A DNA stretch of 41,824 bases, taken from CAZKNF01 sp964554105 (GTDB lineage: Bacteria > Bacteroidota > Rhodothermia > Rhodothermales > VXPQ01). The stretch is from positions 1-41,824 of the forward strand of contig CAZKNF010000030.1 of the NCBI GenBank assembly GCA_964554105.1, read 5' to 3'. Position 1 is the first letter of the stretch; every line of letters begins with the position of its first letter. The notes beneath the pieces were generated by a model, which saw only the letters and a list, made by a program, of their open reading frames with translations, did no database searches and had not been told where the DNA came from. Shown here piece by piece: positions 8,918-16,317 of the stretch. Both the position numbers and the translations under genes were made by a program.

Positions 8918-9685
8918 ATGCTTCGTACCATTCTCCTCGCGGCGGCACTTGTCGCATCCGTTATGAGCGCTTCCGCTCAGGACGATAGAAATCCGGAAAA
9001 CTGGGACGTTCACGATCGTGAACGTCCGCTGCCGGCAGTCATCGAGCCGGCGACGCCTTCCACCCAGAGTGACGCGGGGACGGCCCCGTCGGATGCAGTC
9101 GTGTTGTTCGGGGGCTCGAACCTCGACGCCTGGGAGTCGACGGACGGCGGATCTGCACCGTGGCAGGTCGTGGACGGAGCATTCGAGGTTGTGCCGGGCA
9201 CTGGCGGAATCCGGACGAAAGATGGTTTCGGAGACGTACAGCTTCATGTGGAATGGTCCGCTCCCGATCCGCCTGAAGGCGAAGATCAGGACCGCGGCAA
9301 CAGCGGTATCTTCCTTATGGACCGGTATGAGGTCCAGGTACTCGATTCATACGAGAACACGACCTATGCTGATGGTCAGGCGGCTGCCATATATGGCCAG
9401 TATCCTCCACTCGTGAACGCGATGCGACCGCCGGGTGAATGGAATACGTACGACATTATCTTTAAGCGTCCGCGTTTCGATGACGCGGGTGCGTTATCGA
9501 GCCCTGCGACCATCACCGTCGTCCACAACGGCGTCCTGGTTCAGGATCACGAAGAATTGACGGGCCCCACCGGCCATTACAGCAGGCCGGACTACGAGGC
9601 GCATGCCGACAGGCAGCCCATTTCGCTGCAGGACCACGACCATCCGGTCCGCTTCCGAAATATCTGGCTTCGTGAACTGGAGTAA
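8918..9685 (+). CDS. secreted DUF1080 (3-keto-disaccharide hydrolase-like) protein
   Basis: This is a 255-residue protein with a signal peptide ending near SAQ (residue 21). A linker of about 35 residues leads to a DUF1080 jelly-roll domain: VVLFGGSNLDAWES, WQVVDGAFEVVPGTGGIRTK, FGDVQLHVEWSAP, GNSGIFLMDRYEVQVLDSY, then WNTYDIIFKRP and a C-terminal HPVRFRNIWLRELE. DUF1080 proteins bind or hydrolyse sugars; several are reported to hydrolyse 3-keto-glycosides made by exported oxidoreductases. The acidic and glycine residues typical of the domain are visible, but the specificity is not. The linker is encoded partly by a perfect 24-bp palindrome (reported separately). The gene is isolated from the TonB gene by 98 bases and converges on the uronate operon. 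Confidence 0.9.
   Translation: MLRTILLAAALVASVMSASAQDDRNPENWDVHDRERPLPAVIEPATPSTQSDAGTAPSDAVVLFGGSNLDAWESTDGGSAPWQVVDGAFEVVPGTGGIRTKDGFGDVQLHVEWSAPDPPEGEDQDRGNSGIFLMDRYEVQVLDSYENTTYADGQAAAIYGQYPPLVNAMRPPGEWNTYDIIFKRPRFDDAGALSSPATITVVHNGVLVQDHEELTGPTGHYSRPDYEAHADRQPISLQDHDHPVRFRNIWLRELE
9004..9027. repeat. perfect 24-bp palindrome inside the DUF1080 coding region
   Basis: Bases 9004-9015 are the exact reverse complement of 9016-9027 (arms GGACGTTCACGA and TCGTGAACGTCC, no spacer). It encodes residues ~29-36 in the linker after the signal peptide. Pairing stops on both sides. It could be a regulator binding site, a cruciform or mRNA hairpin, or a codon coincidence. Confidence 0.9.
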
Positions 9686-9773
9686 GGCCGACCGGGGCGT
9701 TGCCGACCGTTTCCACGACGGGTTGCGAGATCGGATTTAGCTCCAATGTACGCTGCCGGATCGCGACTGTACG

Positions 9774-11285
9774 TTATCGGAACGGCTCGAGATGGCGATC
9801 GAAGTGCGCCTCGAGGGCGGCGTAATGAGATGCCTCATTCTCCAGAAGCGAGTCATTCAGCTGGGTCGCGAGCGTCTCGTTCATGAGGACAGAACCGTAC
9901 GTGACGTGCAGGACCTGGCGGACGTGTGGGTCGTCGAGCAACGCCTCCAGAGAGCGCTCCGAATGCAGATCGTCCGACGGAGGCACCTTCGACAAGTCGG
10001 CCGACACGTGGTAGGTGGCTCTGTCCTCCTCGAACCGATCGCGAGCAAAATCGAGGATCATCCTGAAGAGTTCCGGTGCAGAAATGGCCGTTGCGCGCAG
10101 GGCCTCGAGATACGAGGTGCCCGCTGTCTTCAAATGGAATAGTTCGCCGGCGTACTTCGCAAATATCGGGTAGATGCTGAATTTGTCGGATCCCGAGTGC
10201 AGGCTTAATTTGTATGGTCCCACTTCGCGGGCAACGGCGAGATGCCGATTCAGCGACTGCTCGAATGTGTTCGGATCACCGACATAATCGACGCCCTTTT
10301 CCAAGCGTCCCACGAATCGCGGCGCAAGGCTGACCCATTCGACGCCGAGACGGGCGAGCTCGGCGGCCACGAAAAAATGTTCTTCAGGAGATGTTGGGTG
10401 CTCCGTCTCGTCGACTGACATTTCCAGCTCGAACGGAGCCTCGCCCTTTCGCCGGCGCAGATGCCGATATAGGCGCACCGTATGTTCGACGGCGGCACCG
10501 TATTTGACAGCGGCGCGGCCCAGCGCCTCATCGTCGAGATTCACACCCGCAGCGTGCTTTCCGACGTACCGCCGTCGCAGGTCATCGAATGTGATCTCGA
10601 GCCCGTCCCACGGAAGTGCCTCTAGTCCGCCGGCGAGTTGTGCTGAGTCGGCCGCGTCGGCCGTATCGTTGACGTGTTCACTGGGATCGATCGTGAAAAA
10701 TGTAAAGCCGGCCTCGATACAGCGGTCGACGTCGTCGGGCGTCTTCAAATGGTCGGCATCGGCTCCGAATCCATCAAGCCATCCCTCCTGAAGCGCACCC
10801 CAGAGCGCGTCGTCCATGACCCGGCGGGGAGACCGGCCGGTACGTTCCATCTCACGAATGGATTGCTGAGCGAAGATCGGGACCAGACCCGGATTTTTAC
10901 GCATTGACCGCACATGGCCTGGCGTGGCTTTGCCGAGCCTGTCGCCGCAGCCGACAGACCGGCGCAGACCAAGTACCCGCGGCGCCAGCGACGGGAGCGC
11001 CTTCCGCACGGCGTCGGCATTAGCCGCTGACGTGGATCCGATCACGAGACGAACGTCACCGCCATCACGTGCGAGCGTCTCAGACTCGCCTTCGATGCGA
11101 GGCTCATCGTCGGCCGAGAGCACGCCGACACGCCGCTCGCGACCCGATCGAAGCAGAAAGAATACACCACGCTCGCCGGCGACGATCGAGGATGCGTACA
11201 CGCGGCCGCCACGAGATTCCAGTCGATCTATCAGTCGCCGCCTGAAATCCGATTGGCCGTTTGTAAACGCCTTGACAACGTCCAT
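9774..11285 (-). CDS. uxaE: tagaturonate epimerase family protein (UxaE type)
   Basis: The product is 503 residues from ATG 11285 (MDVVKAFTNG), 22 bases after the stop of the upstream SDR gene; a longer frame to 11378 would overlap that gene. Recognised stretches include VLGLRRSVGCGDRLGKATPG, PIFAQQSIREMERTGRSPRR with VMDDALWG, DGFGADADHLKT, LSLHSGSDKFSIYPIFAKYA and LFHLKTAGTSYLEALRA. These match my recollection of the metal-dependent tagaturonate/fructuronate epimerase UxaE described from Thermotoga. It interconverts D-tagaturonate and D-fructuronate, letting galacturonate breakdown enter the glucuronate branch through mannonate. The adjacent SDR fits the next reduction step, so the pair makes biochemical sense. 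No uronate isomerase, mannonate dehydratase or KDG kinase is in the window. Confidence 0.82.
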   Translation of the reverse strand: MDVVKAFTNGQSDFRRRLIDRLESRGGRVYASSIVAGERGVFFLLRSGRERRVGVLSADDEPRIEGESETLARDGGDVRLVIGSTSAANADAVRKALPSLAPRVLGLRRSVGCGDRLGKATPGHVRSMRKNPGLVPIFAQQSIREMERTGRSPRRVMDDALWGALQEGWLDGFGADADHLKTPDDVDRCIEAGFTFFTIDPSEHVNDTADAADSAQLAGGLEALPWDGLEITFDDLRRRYVGKHAAGVNLDDEALGRAAVKYGAAVEHTVRLYRHLRRRKGEAPFELEMSVDETEHPTSPEEHFFVAAELARLGVEWVSLAPRFVGRLEKGVDYVGDPNTFEQSLNRHLAVAREVGPYKLSLHSGSDKFSIYPIFAKYAGELFHLKTAGTSYLEALRATAISAPELFRMILDFARDRFEEDRATYHVSADLSKVPPSDDLHSERSLEALLDDPHVRQVLHVTYGSVLMNETLATQLNDSLLENEASHYAALEAHFDRHLEPFR

Positions 11286-11307
11286 CTCTGATTCATCCGT
11301 TAATCTA

Positions 11308-12135
11308 TCAGACCCCGGAAAACGCTGAAAATCCACCGTCGATCGGAATGACGATTCCGGTAACGAACCTCGCCGCATCGCTGCACAGCCAGACCACCGT
11401 GCCTACCAGTTCGTCCGCTTCGCCAAATCGACCCATCGGGGTGTGTTCGATGATTGTCCGGCCGCGGTCGGTCAGGTTATCATTCTGGTCGAGCAGCAAG
11501 TCACGATTTTGCTCGCCTATGAAAAATCCCGGCGCAATCGCGTTCACGCGCATCCCTTCACCGTAGATACGTGCAAGCTCCGTCCCCATCCACCGCGTGA
11601 AGTTCTCCACTCCGGCCTTGGCGGCCGAATAGCCCACCACGCGCGTGATGACCCGATCCGCAGCCATGGAGGAGACGTTTACTACCGTGCCCGAGCCGCG
11701 CTCCGCCATACTTTCGGCGAAAATCTGTGTCGGCAGGACCGTGCCGATGAGGTTGAGGTCAAATACGCGACGAAATGCCGTTTCAGGAAGTTCGAAGACC
11801 GATTCGCCAGGCGAAAGCGTCGCGCCGGCTACGTTGCCACCCGCTGCATTTACGAGGATATCGATCCGGTCCCAGGCGTCCAAGATGGCGTTTCGCGCTT
11901 CTGCGAGCTCGTCCTTCTGCAGCACATCCGCCTGGATTGCCAGTGCACTGCCCCCCACTTCCTCGATCTGTTCGACGGCGTGCGCCAAACGTTCGCGGTT
12001 TCGGGCCAGAACCACGACCTTCGCACCGGCTCGCGCCAGCCCCTCCACGATTGCGGAGCCCAATGTGCCGCTCCCCCCGGTAACGACGGCCACTTTGCCG
12101 GTGAGACTAAAAAGTCGTTGGATTTTATCATCCAT
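11308..12135 (-). CDS. uxuB: SDR family oxidoreductase, likely D-fructuronate reductase / D-mannonate oxidoreductase
   Basis: This is a 275-residue short-chain dehydrogenase: cofactor loop VVTGGSGTLGSAIVEGLARAG, structural NAAGGN, catalytic Ser in NVSSMA, YSAAK (Tyr/Lys pair) and a C-terminal VTGIVIPIDGGFSAFSGV. The DGGFSAFSGV end and overall length resemble the SDR-type UxuB (YjmF of Bacillus), which reduces D-fructuronate to D-mannonate, rather than the long-chain UxuB of E. coli. It is first in a two-gene minus-strand operon with the tagaturonate epimerase 22 bases downstream, which supports a uronate role. A generic SDR on another sugar acid remains possible. No promoter could be assigned with confidence in the 178 bases upstream. 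Confidence 0.8.
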   Translation of the reverse strand: MDDKIQRLFSLTGKVAVVTGGSGTLGSAIVEGLARAGAKVVVLARNRERLAHAVEQIEEVGGSALAIQADVLQKDELAEARNAILDAWDRIDILVNAAGGNVAGATLSPGESVFELPETAFRRVFDLNLIGTVLPTQIFAESMAERGSGTVVNVSSMAADRVITRVVGYSAAKAGVENFTRWMGTELARIYGEGMRVNAIAPGFFIGEQNRDLLLDQNDNLTDRGRTIIEHTPMGRFGEADELVGTVVWLCSDAARFVTGIVIPIDGGFSAFSGV

Positions 12136-12313
12136 GATGTTGCTTTTCTGGTTCCGTGACGAGGCACACGGGGTTCAGCGTCTGGAAGGATGCGACCGGC
12201 CAGGAAATTCTGCGATGCGCTCAACGGTTCGGATTACGCGGAATTGCCGACGACAACTTCCGGGGATCGACGCTTCTGGAGCTTCTATATGTTGCCGCGA
12301 TAGCGGAAGACGG

Positions 12314-13771
12314 TCACACCTCCGCGACCGAGCGTTCCGGTCGTACCGTGGAATGCATCGACGCATAGTTCGAAAACTCATCGTTGACGATCTTTACATC
12401 GCGACCGGTGCGGGCCAGATACGAGGCGGCGGCGGCAGCCCGTAGGCCACTCGCGCAGTGCACGAGCAGCGTCTTGTCGGTCGGCAGGTCCGAATCGGTT
12501 TCGGGTAGTCTCGAGTACGATCCATGAAGCGATCCCGGCACGTGTCCTTCATTGTACTCGGACAAAAATCGCGTGTCGAAGACCGCCTTGCCCGGATCCG
12601 AGCGCTCGCGTTCCAGCTGGTTGAAGTCAATGACTTCGATGGTCTCGGTCGCTCCGCCTGCCTCAACGTAGGCTCTGAAGGTTGCGTTATCGGCGTATGC
12701 GACCACGTTATCGTATCCGATCCGGACCAAGTCGCGGACCGCCTGTTTGACATGCACACCATCAATGATCAGACAGATCGGCGCGGCCTCATCCTCCACG
12801 AGTGATCCTACAAACGTATTAAATGATTTATTGAACGGCGTGTAAAGTGCGCCCGGTACGTGGGCGGTGCCGAATTCCGCCCTGTCTTCGCGCGTATCTA
12901 GAATGACCAGATTGCCGGAGGCCGCAACTTCCGACAGCTCTTCTGGCGTCAGCTTCCTGGGATCGGGCAGTGTACCCAGCAACGGCACGCCGTCACGATT
13001 CTGGTGCTTCATCCGGGCGAAGTAGAGCGGAGGTTCTGGTTGCCCTTCGAGGATGAAATCAACAAACGAATCCTCCCCGTCGCGCGCCGCCTTCAGTGCA
13101 GAGCTGAAGCGCCGTTCATAGCCGACAGTTGTAGCCGGAACGGCACCCAGCGCCTTTCCGCACGCTGATCCCGCTCCATGCCCAGGCCACACCTGAAAAA
13201 AATCCGGCAGCTCGAGAAACTCCTGAGCGGAATGGTATAGCCGCCTGGCTGCAGGCTTCATCACATCCTTGAACTTCGCGGCGGTCTCGAGGAGATCGGG
13301 TCGGCCGAGATCGCCGACGAAGACGAAGTCGCCCGTCACTATTCCCATCGGCTCGGTGGCGCCTCCTCCGTGATCCGTTATGATGAAGGATAGGTGTTCG
13401 GGCGTATGTCCCGGCGTGTGCACCGCCTGAAGTGAAATGTTGCCGACTTTGATCGTGTCGCCGTCCGTCAGCAGATCGAAATCGTAGTCGCCCTTGTGTA
13501 CCCACTGGTATTTCCACTCGTCATCCCCTTCATCAGAAACATATATCTTCGTTCCATACTGCTCTGCAAACTCGCGAGCACCGGAAAGGAAATCGGCGTG
13601 GATGTGCGTCTCGGCAACGGCGGTAATTTCGAGACCCTCACGCGACGCCGCCTCTACGTACTGATCGATGTCGCGTTCAGGATCGATGACCAGCGCCTCC
13701 TTCGTCTGCTGACATCCGACTAGATAGGCGTACTGGGCGAGCTTTGGATCAAGAATCTGGCGGAGTATCAT
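12314..13771 (-). CDS. MBL-fold hydrolase with two rhodanese domains (persulfide dioxygenase-like)
   Basis: Started at 13771 (MILRQILDPK), the protein is 485 residues. Residues ~1-230 are a glyoxalase II-like metallo-beta-lactamase domain: THIHADFLSG (H56, H58, D60), TPGHTPEH (H122), TGDFVFVGDLGRPDL (D148) and PGHGAGSACG (H198). The VGDLGRPD motif is characteristic of ETHE1/Blh-type persulfide dioxygenases, which oxidise glutathione or other persulfides to sulfite. Two rhodanese domains follow. The first (~275-370) lacks the active-site cysteine (CLIIDGVH loop), while the second (~380-475) has HCASGLRA with C439. This is a known layout in Bacteroidota. A role in sulfide or persulfide detoxification in the cytoplasm is inferred. 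It runs co-directionally with the aminotransferase, 76 bases downstream of it. Confidence 0.9.
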   Translation of the reverse strand: MILRQILDPKLAQYAYLVGCQQTKEALVIDPERDIDQYVEAASREGLEITAVAETHIHADFLSGAREFAEQYGTKIYVSDEGDDEWKYQWVHKGDYDFDLLTDGDTIKVGNISLQAVHTPGHTPEHLSFIITDHGGGATEPMGIVTGDFVFVGDLGRPDLLETAAKFKDVMKPAARRLYHSAQEFLELPDFFQVWPGHGAGSACGKALGAVPATTVGYERRFSSALKAARDGEDSFVDFILEGQPEPPLYFARMKHQNRDGVPLLGTLPDPRKLTPEELSEVAASGNLVILDTREDRAEFGTAHVPGALYTPFNKSFNTFVGSLVEDEAAPICLIIDGVHVKQAVRDLVRIGYDNVVAYADNATFRAYVEAGGATETIEVIDFNQLERERSDPGKAVFDTRFLSEYNEGHVPGSLHGSYSRLPETDSDLPTDKTLLVHCASGLRAAAAASYLARTGRDVKIVNDEFSNYASMHSTVRPERSVAEV

Positions 13772-13847
13772 GATGCCACCTTTCTGATGCGCGTGAGTGA
13801 TGCCCGGTAAGATACACAACCACTTCTGAAGTTCGGAGTTCGGAGCA

Positions 13848-14750
13848 CTAATCAAGAACCGGATATCCAACTCCGGACGTTTCCTCTGCATAAAGTTCAG
13901 AGAGGCGGCGAGTCAATACTCCAATACCACCGTCGCTGATAGCGCGTCCATCGATACTCGTCACGCCGGCGAGCTCACCCATCGTACCCGAGCAGAACAC
14001 CTCATCGGCGCGATAGAGATCGGCCATAGAAAGATCCATAACACTGCTGGAAATCTCATTCTTTGCGCATAGGTCGAGTACCGTTCGCCGCGTAATACCC
14101 TCGGGGCAGGCACGCGTGTGTCCCGTCATGACCGTCGAATCCCGGACCGCGAAAATGTGCGTCGCGTTTGTTTCGGCGACGAAACCCTGCATGTCCAACA
14201 TGATTGCATCGCTCGCCCCGGCATGATTAGCTTCAATCTTGGCGAGGATAGAAGGCAGGAGATTCGCGTGATGGATCTTTGGATCGAGGCAGTCCGGCGG
14301 CGATCGTCGGATCGAGCTAGTGATCAATGACAGTCCCTCCTTGTCGTAAACAGGCGATTTGTATTCGGCGAGGACAATCAGAGTGGGTCCTGACTGATTG
14401 AGGCGCGGATCCATCCCGGATGTGATCTTCAGGCCGCGTGTGAGCGTCAGGCGGATATGCACCTCATCCCGCATCTTGTTGGCCTCCAGAGTTTTCCGGA
14501 TCTCCCGTATGAACTCCTCATGGGAAGGGATTTCCAGGAATGCCAGCGCTTTGGCCGAATTTCGTAGGCGGTCCAGGTGCTCGATAAGCCGGAAAATCCG
14601 ACCACTGTAGAGCCGAAGTCCCTCCCAAACGGCATCGCCGCCCTGCACCACGCTATCGAACGGCGAGACCCCGGCCTTTTCTCGGTTGATCAACTCGCCG
14701 TTGATGTTGATCAATATGTCGCGGTTGCGTTCGTCGAACCTCTGAAGCAT
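13848..14750 (-). CDS. aminotransferase class IV (branched-chain aminotransferase-like)
   Basis: This 300-residue fold-type IV PLP protein shows GVSPFDSVVQGGDAVWEGLR at the N-terminus, the HLDRLRNSAKAL helix, ILAKIEANHAGASDAIMLD, VAETNATHIFAV (with the conserved Glu, about E193), PEGITRRTVLDL and DEVFCSGTMGELAGV. Class IV enzymes include BCAT, D-amino-acid transaminase and ADC lyase. In the usual K-S-L-N segment carrying the PLP Schiff-base lysine, this protein reads DPKIHHANLLPS: His occupies the aligned lysine position, with a lysine (K158) two residues earlier. From memory, a subfamily with KIHHNN exists, so K158 may serve; otherwise the enzyme would be inactive as a transaminase. It lies 30 bases downstream of a sulfotransferase-like gene, a pairing discussed in the findings. 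Confidence 0.88.
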   Translation of the reverse strand: MLQRFDERNRDILININGELINREKAGVSPFDSVVQGGDAVWEGLRLYSGRIFRLIEHLDRLRNSAKALAFLEIPSHEEFIREIRKTLEANKMRDEVHIRLTLTRGLKITSGMDPRLNQSGPTLIVLAEYKSPVYDKEGLSLITSSIRRSPPDCLDPKIHHANLLPSILAKIEANHAGASDAIMLDMQGFVAETNATHIFAVRDSTVMTGHTRACPEGITRRTVLDLCAKNEISSSVMDLSMADLYRADEVFCSGTMGELAGVTSIDGRAISDGGIGVLTRRLSELYAEETSGVGYPVLD

Positions 14751-14780
14751 GACTTACATGGCTTACATTTGATGTATTCG

Positions 14781-15548
14781 TCACGAAAGTCGATGGCGGT
14801 ACATCTCGTCGTAGTACCTGCGGCATTCGCGTTCCAGCGGGCGCAGATGAGCGGCGAGAGGTGTAGTAGGCGGCTCGTATGGCTTGAATCCTGTCGACGC
14901 CACTACATTCGCGTACCAGTACGGCGCCCAGATGCCGTCAGTCGCTCGTGGTCCGGCACGCCACGACAGCATCGCATCGGTGAACTCGACGTCGAGAGCG
15001 TGACAAAGCCGCTCGAGCAGCTTTCGTGGATGCTCGAGCACGTCACGGGCGTCGATGATCGGCGCCGTTTCACCTCGTCCGCTACCGATTCGTTCGAAAA
15101 GTTCGAGCTGCTGAGGAAGCCCGGTGTCTTCCAGACGCGGATCTGCGGTAATCTTGCTCAGCGAAATCAACAGCTCTTCGGGATTTCGAATCAGGAAGGC
15201 GTGGTGTAGAGCGTCAAGCCAATCGCCGACGACACCGGGGAGCAAATGATGCGCCATATGCTTTTGATAGAAGATCGACCTTCCCTCCGGAATGGGTCCG
15301 GTTAGCGCGGCTACCACATCGCGCCAGTCCATCTCGGCGCGAGCGATGATCTCCTCCCTCCCTGGATGATCGACGTCCATCGCTGCAAGATAGTGCGCGT
15401 AGAGCGGCTCGTCACAGACGACGGTATCCCCCCGGCTTTCCCATGACCGCATTAATGCCGTCGAAATCGTTCGCGGACCCGACCACATGGCGATGCGGAC
15501 GGGTCGAATATCGCCTCGCTGCATTCCCGGATGGCGCTCGTCAGACAT
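14781..15548 (-). CDS. sulfotransferase-like P-loop protein linked to the aminotransferase
   Basis: This is a 255-residue protein beginning its fold with VRIAMWSGPRTISTALMRSW, a sulfotransferase-type phosphate-binding loop. It is followed by DEPLYAHYLAAM, FYQKHMAHHLLP, HAFLIRNPEELLISLSKI (the RxP segment for the PAPS 3'-phosphate) and IIDARDVLEHPRKLLERLCHAL. Such proteins are annotated as sulfotransferase family without known acceptors; cofactor use is unproven. The WSGPR.ISTA..RS start is one I recall as the N-terminal domain of plant branched-chain aminotransferase-like fusion proteins, and the gene is immediately upstream of a class IV aminotransferase with 30 bases between. The two are therefore likely functional partners. 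The preceding DUF3565 gene ends 95 bases upstream on the same strand. Confidence 0.75.
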   Translation of the reverse strand: MSDERHPGMQRGDIRPVRIAMWSGPRTISTALMRSWESRGDTVVCDEPLYAHYLAAMDVDHPGREEIIARAEMDWRDVVAALTGPIPEGRSIFYQKHMAHHLLPGVVGDWLDALHHAFLIRNPEELLISLSKITADPRLEDTGLPQQLELFERIGSGRGETAPIIDARDVLEHPRKLLERLCHALDVEFTDAMLSWRAGPRATDGIWAPYWYANVVASTGFKPYEPPTTPLAAHLRPLERECRRYYDEMYRHRLS

Positions 15549-15643
15549 TCACGGTTTGGGTCGGCGGCACGCGCGGTTTGGGCCGCCGGCACGGATTTCT
15601 ACGCGGGATGGTCGAAGAGGAGAGCCGGACCGACGCGGCATCA

Positions 15644-15874
15644 TTAGATGTCCAGTCGCGTGCTATGCGTATGCGCACGCTCGCCGCGCTCCTCGACGCA
15701 AGCCTTGCAGTTGATGCGGCTCCCGAGGAAGCCTTGCCGGCCCTCTTCAGTGATCACCCACGGCCGACTCATCCACGGCGGGTTGTGACGGACGTGCCGG
15801 GTATGGCCGCAGGCGAGATCAGCCACCCAGTCGCCCACTTCATCTTTGTGAAAACCGATGATAGGTTGCTTCAT
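15644..15874 (-). CDS. DUF3565 domain-containing protein
   Basis: This is a small cytoplasmic protein of 76 residues from MKQPIIGFHK (an ATG four codons upstream, at 15886, is equally usable). The pattern GFHKDEVGDWVADLACGHT, RHNPPWMSRPWV and a C-terminal CKAC matches DUF3565. The spaced cysteines and histidines (CGH, HVRHNPPW, CKAC) suggest a metal-binding fold; function is unknown. It sits 20-32 bases downstream of the cupin gene on the same strand, so the two are probably co-transcribed. Confidence 0.85.
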   Translation of the reverse strand: MKQPIIGFHKDEVGDWVADLACGHTRHVRHNPPWMSRPWVITEEGRQGFLGSRINCKACVEERGERAHTHSTRLDI

Positions 15875-15906
15875 GATGTCGATCACAGGAGGTGTCCACG
15901 CATACC

Positions 15907-16245
15907 CTACGGCACGGCGCGCAAGATGACGAGAAGCATCAGAACCGGCGTCTTCGCGTGGATGCTATGGGGTAGCTCCGGCGGCATGTGGATCCACGTC
16001 CCCGGGTGTGCCGCAACCGTGTCGTTACCCAGAGTGACGACAGCCTCGCCCTCGATAAAGTGCAGTATGCCCGGATGAGGTGCCGTGTGCTCCTCGAGCG
16101 CCTGCCCTTCCTCAAAGGGGAAGGCCAGCACTTTCAAGTGGTCGTCGGTGAAAATGGCGCGGCCCTGAACGTGCGACGTAGGGTGGCCCGATTTCGCCAG
16201 TTCTCGTGCGCGGTCCGCGAGGTCGGATATGTACGTGTAGTCCAT
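15907..16245 (-). CDS. cupin domain protein
   Basis: This is a 112-residue single-domain cupin. Cupin motif 1 is visible as EEHTAPHPGILHFIEGEAVVTLG and motif 2 as HPGTWIHMPPELPHSI, followed by the final strands. The histidines and glutamate could bind a divalent metal. Stand-alone cupins of this size have varied and usually unknown roles, from sugar isomerases to small-molecule sensors. The ATG lies only 27 bases from the end of the tmRNA terminator T-tract, leaving almost no room for a conventional promoter. Expression may rely on a promoter overlapping the terminator or on read-through. The DUF3565 gene follows closely. Confidence 0.87.
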   Translation of the reverse strand: MDYTYISDLADRARELAKSGHPTSHVQGRAIFTDDHLKVLAFPFEEGQALEEHTAPHPGILHFIEGEAVVTLGNDTVAAHPGTWIHMPPELPHSIHAKTPVLMLLVILRAVP

Positions 16246-16272
16246 ATCGTCAAGTTACCGAACCTGGAAAAC

Positions 16273-16310
16273 AAAAAAAGCCCTAACCCCTCATGCAAGA
16301 GGCTAGGGCT
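16273..16310 (-). terminator. Rho-independent terminator of the tmRNA gene
   Basis: On the minus strand, AGCCCTA and TAGGGCT arms with inner CCTC/GAGG pairing form a strong hairpin just after the tmRNA 3' end, followed by seven T residues (A-tract 16273-16279 on the plus strand). Confidence 0.93.
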
Positions 16311-16317
16311 GAGAAAG

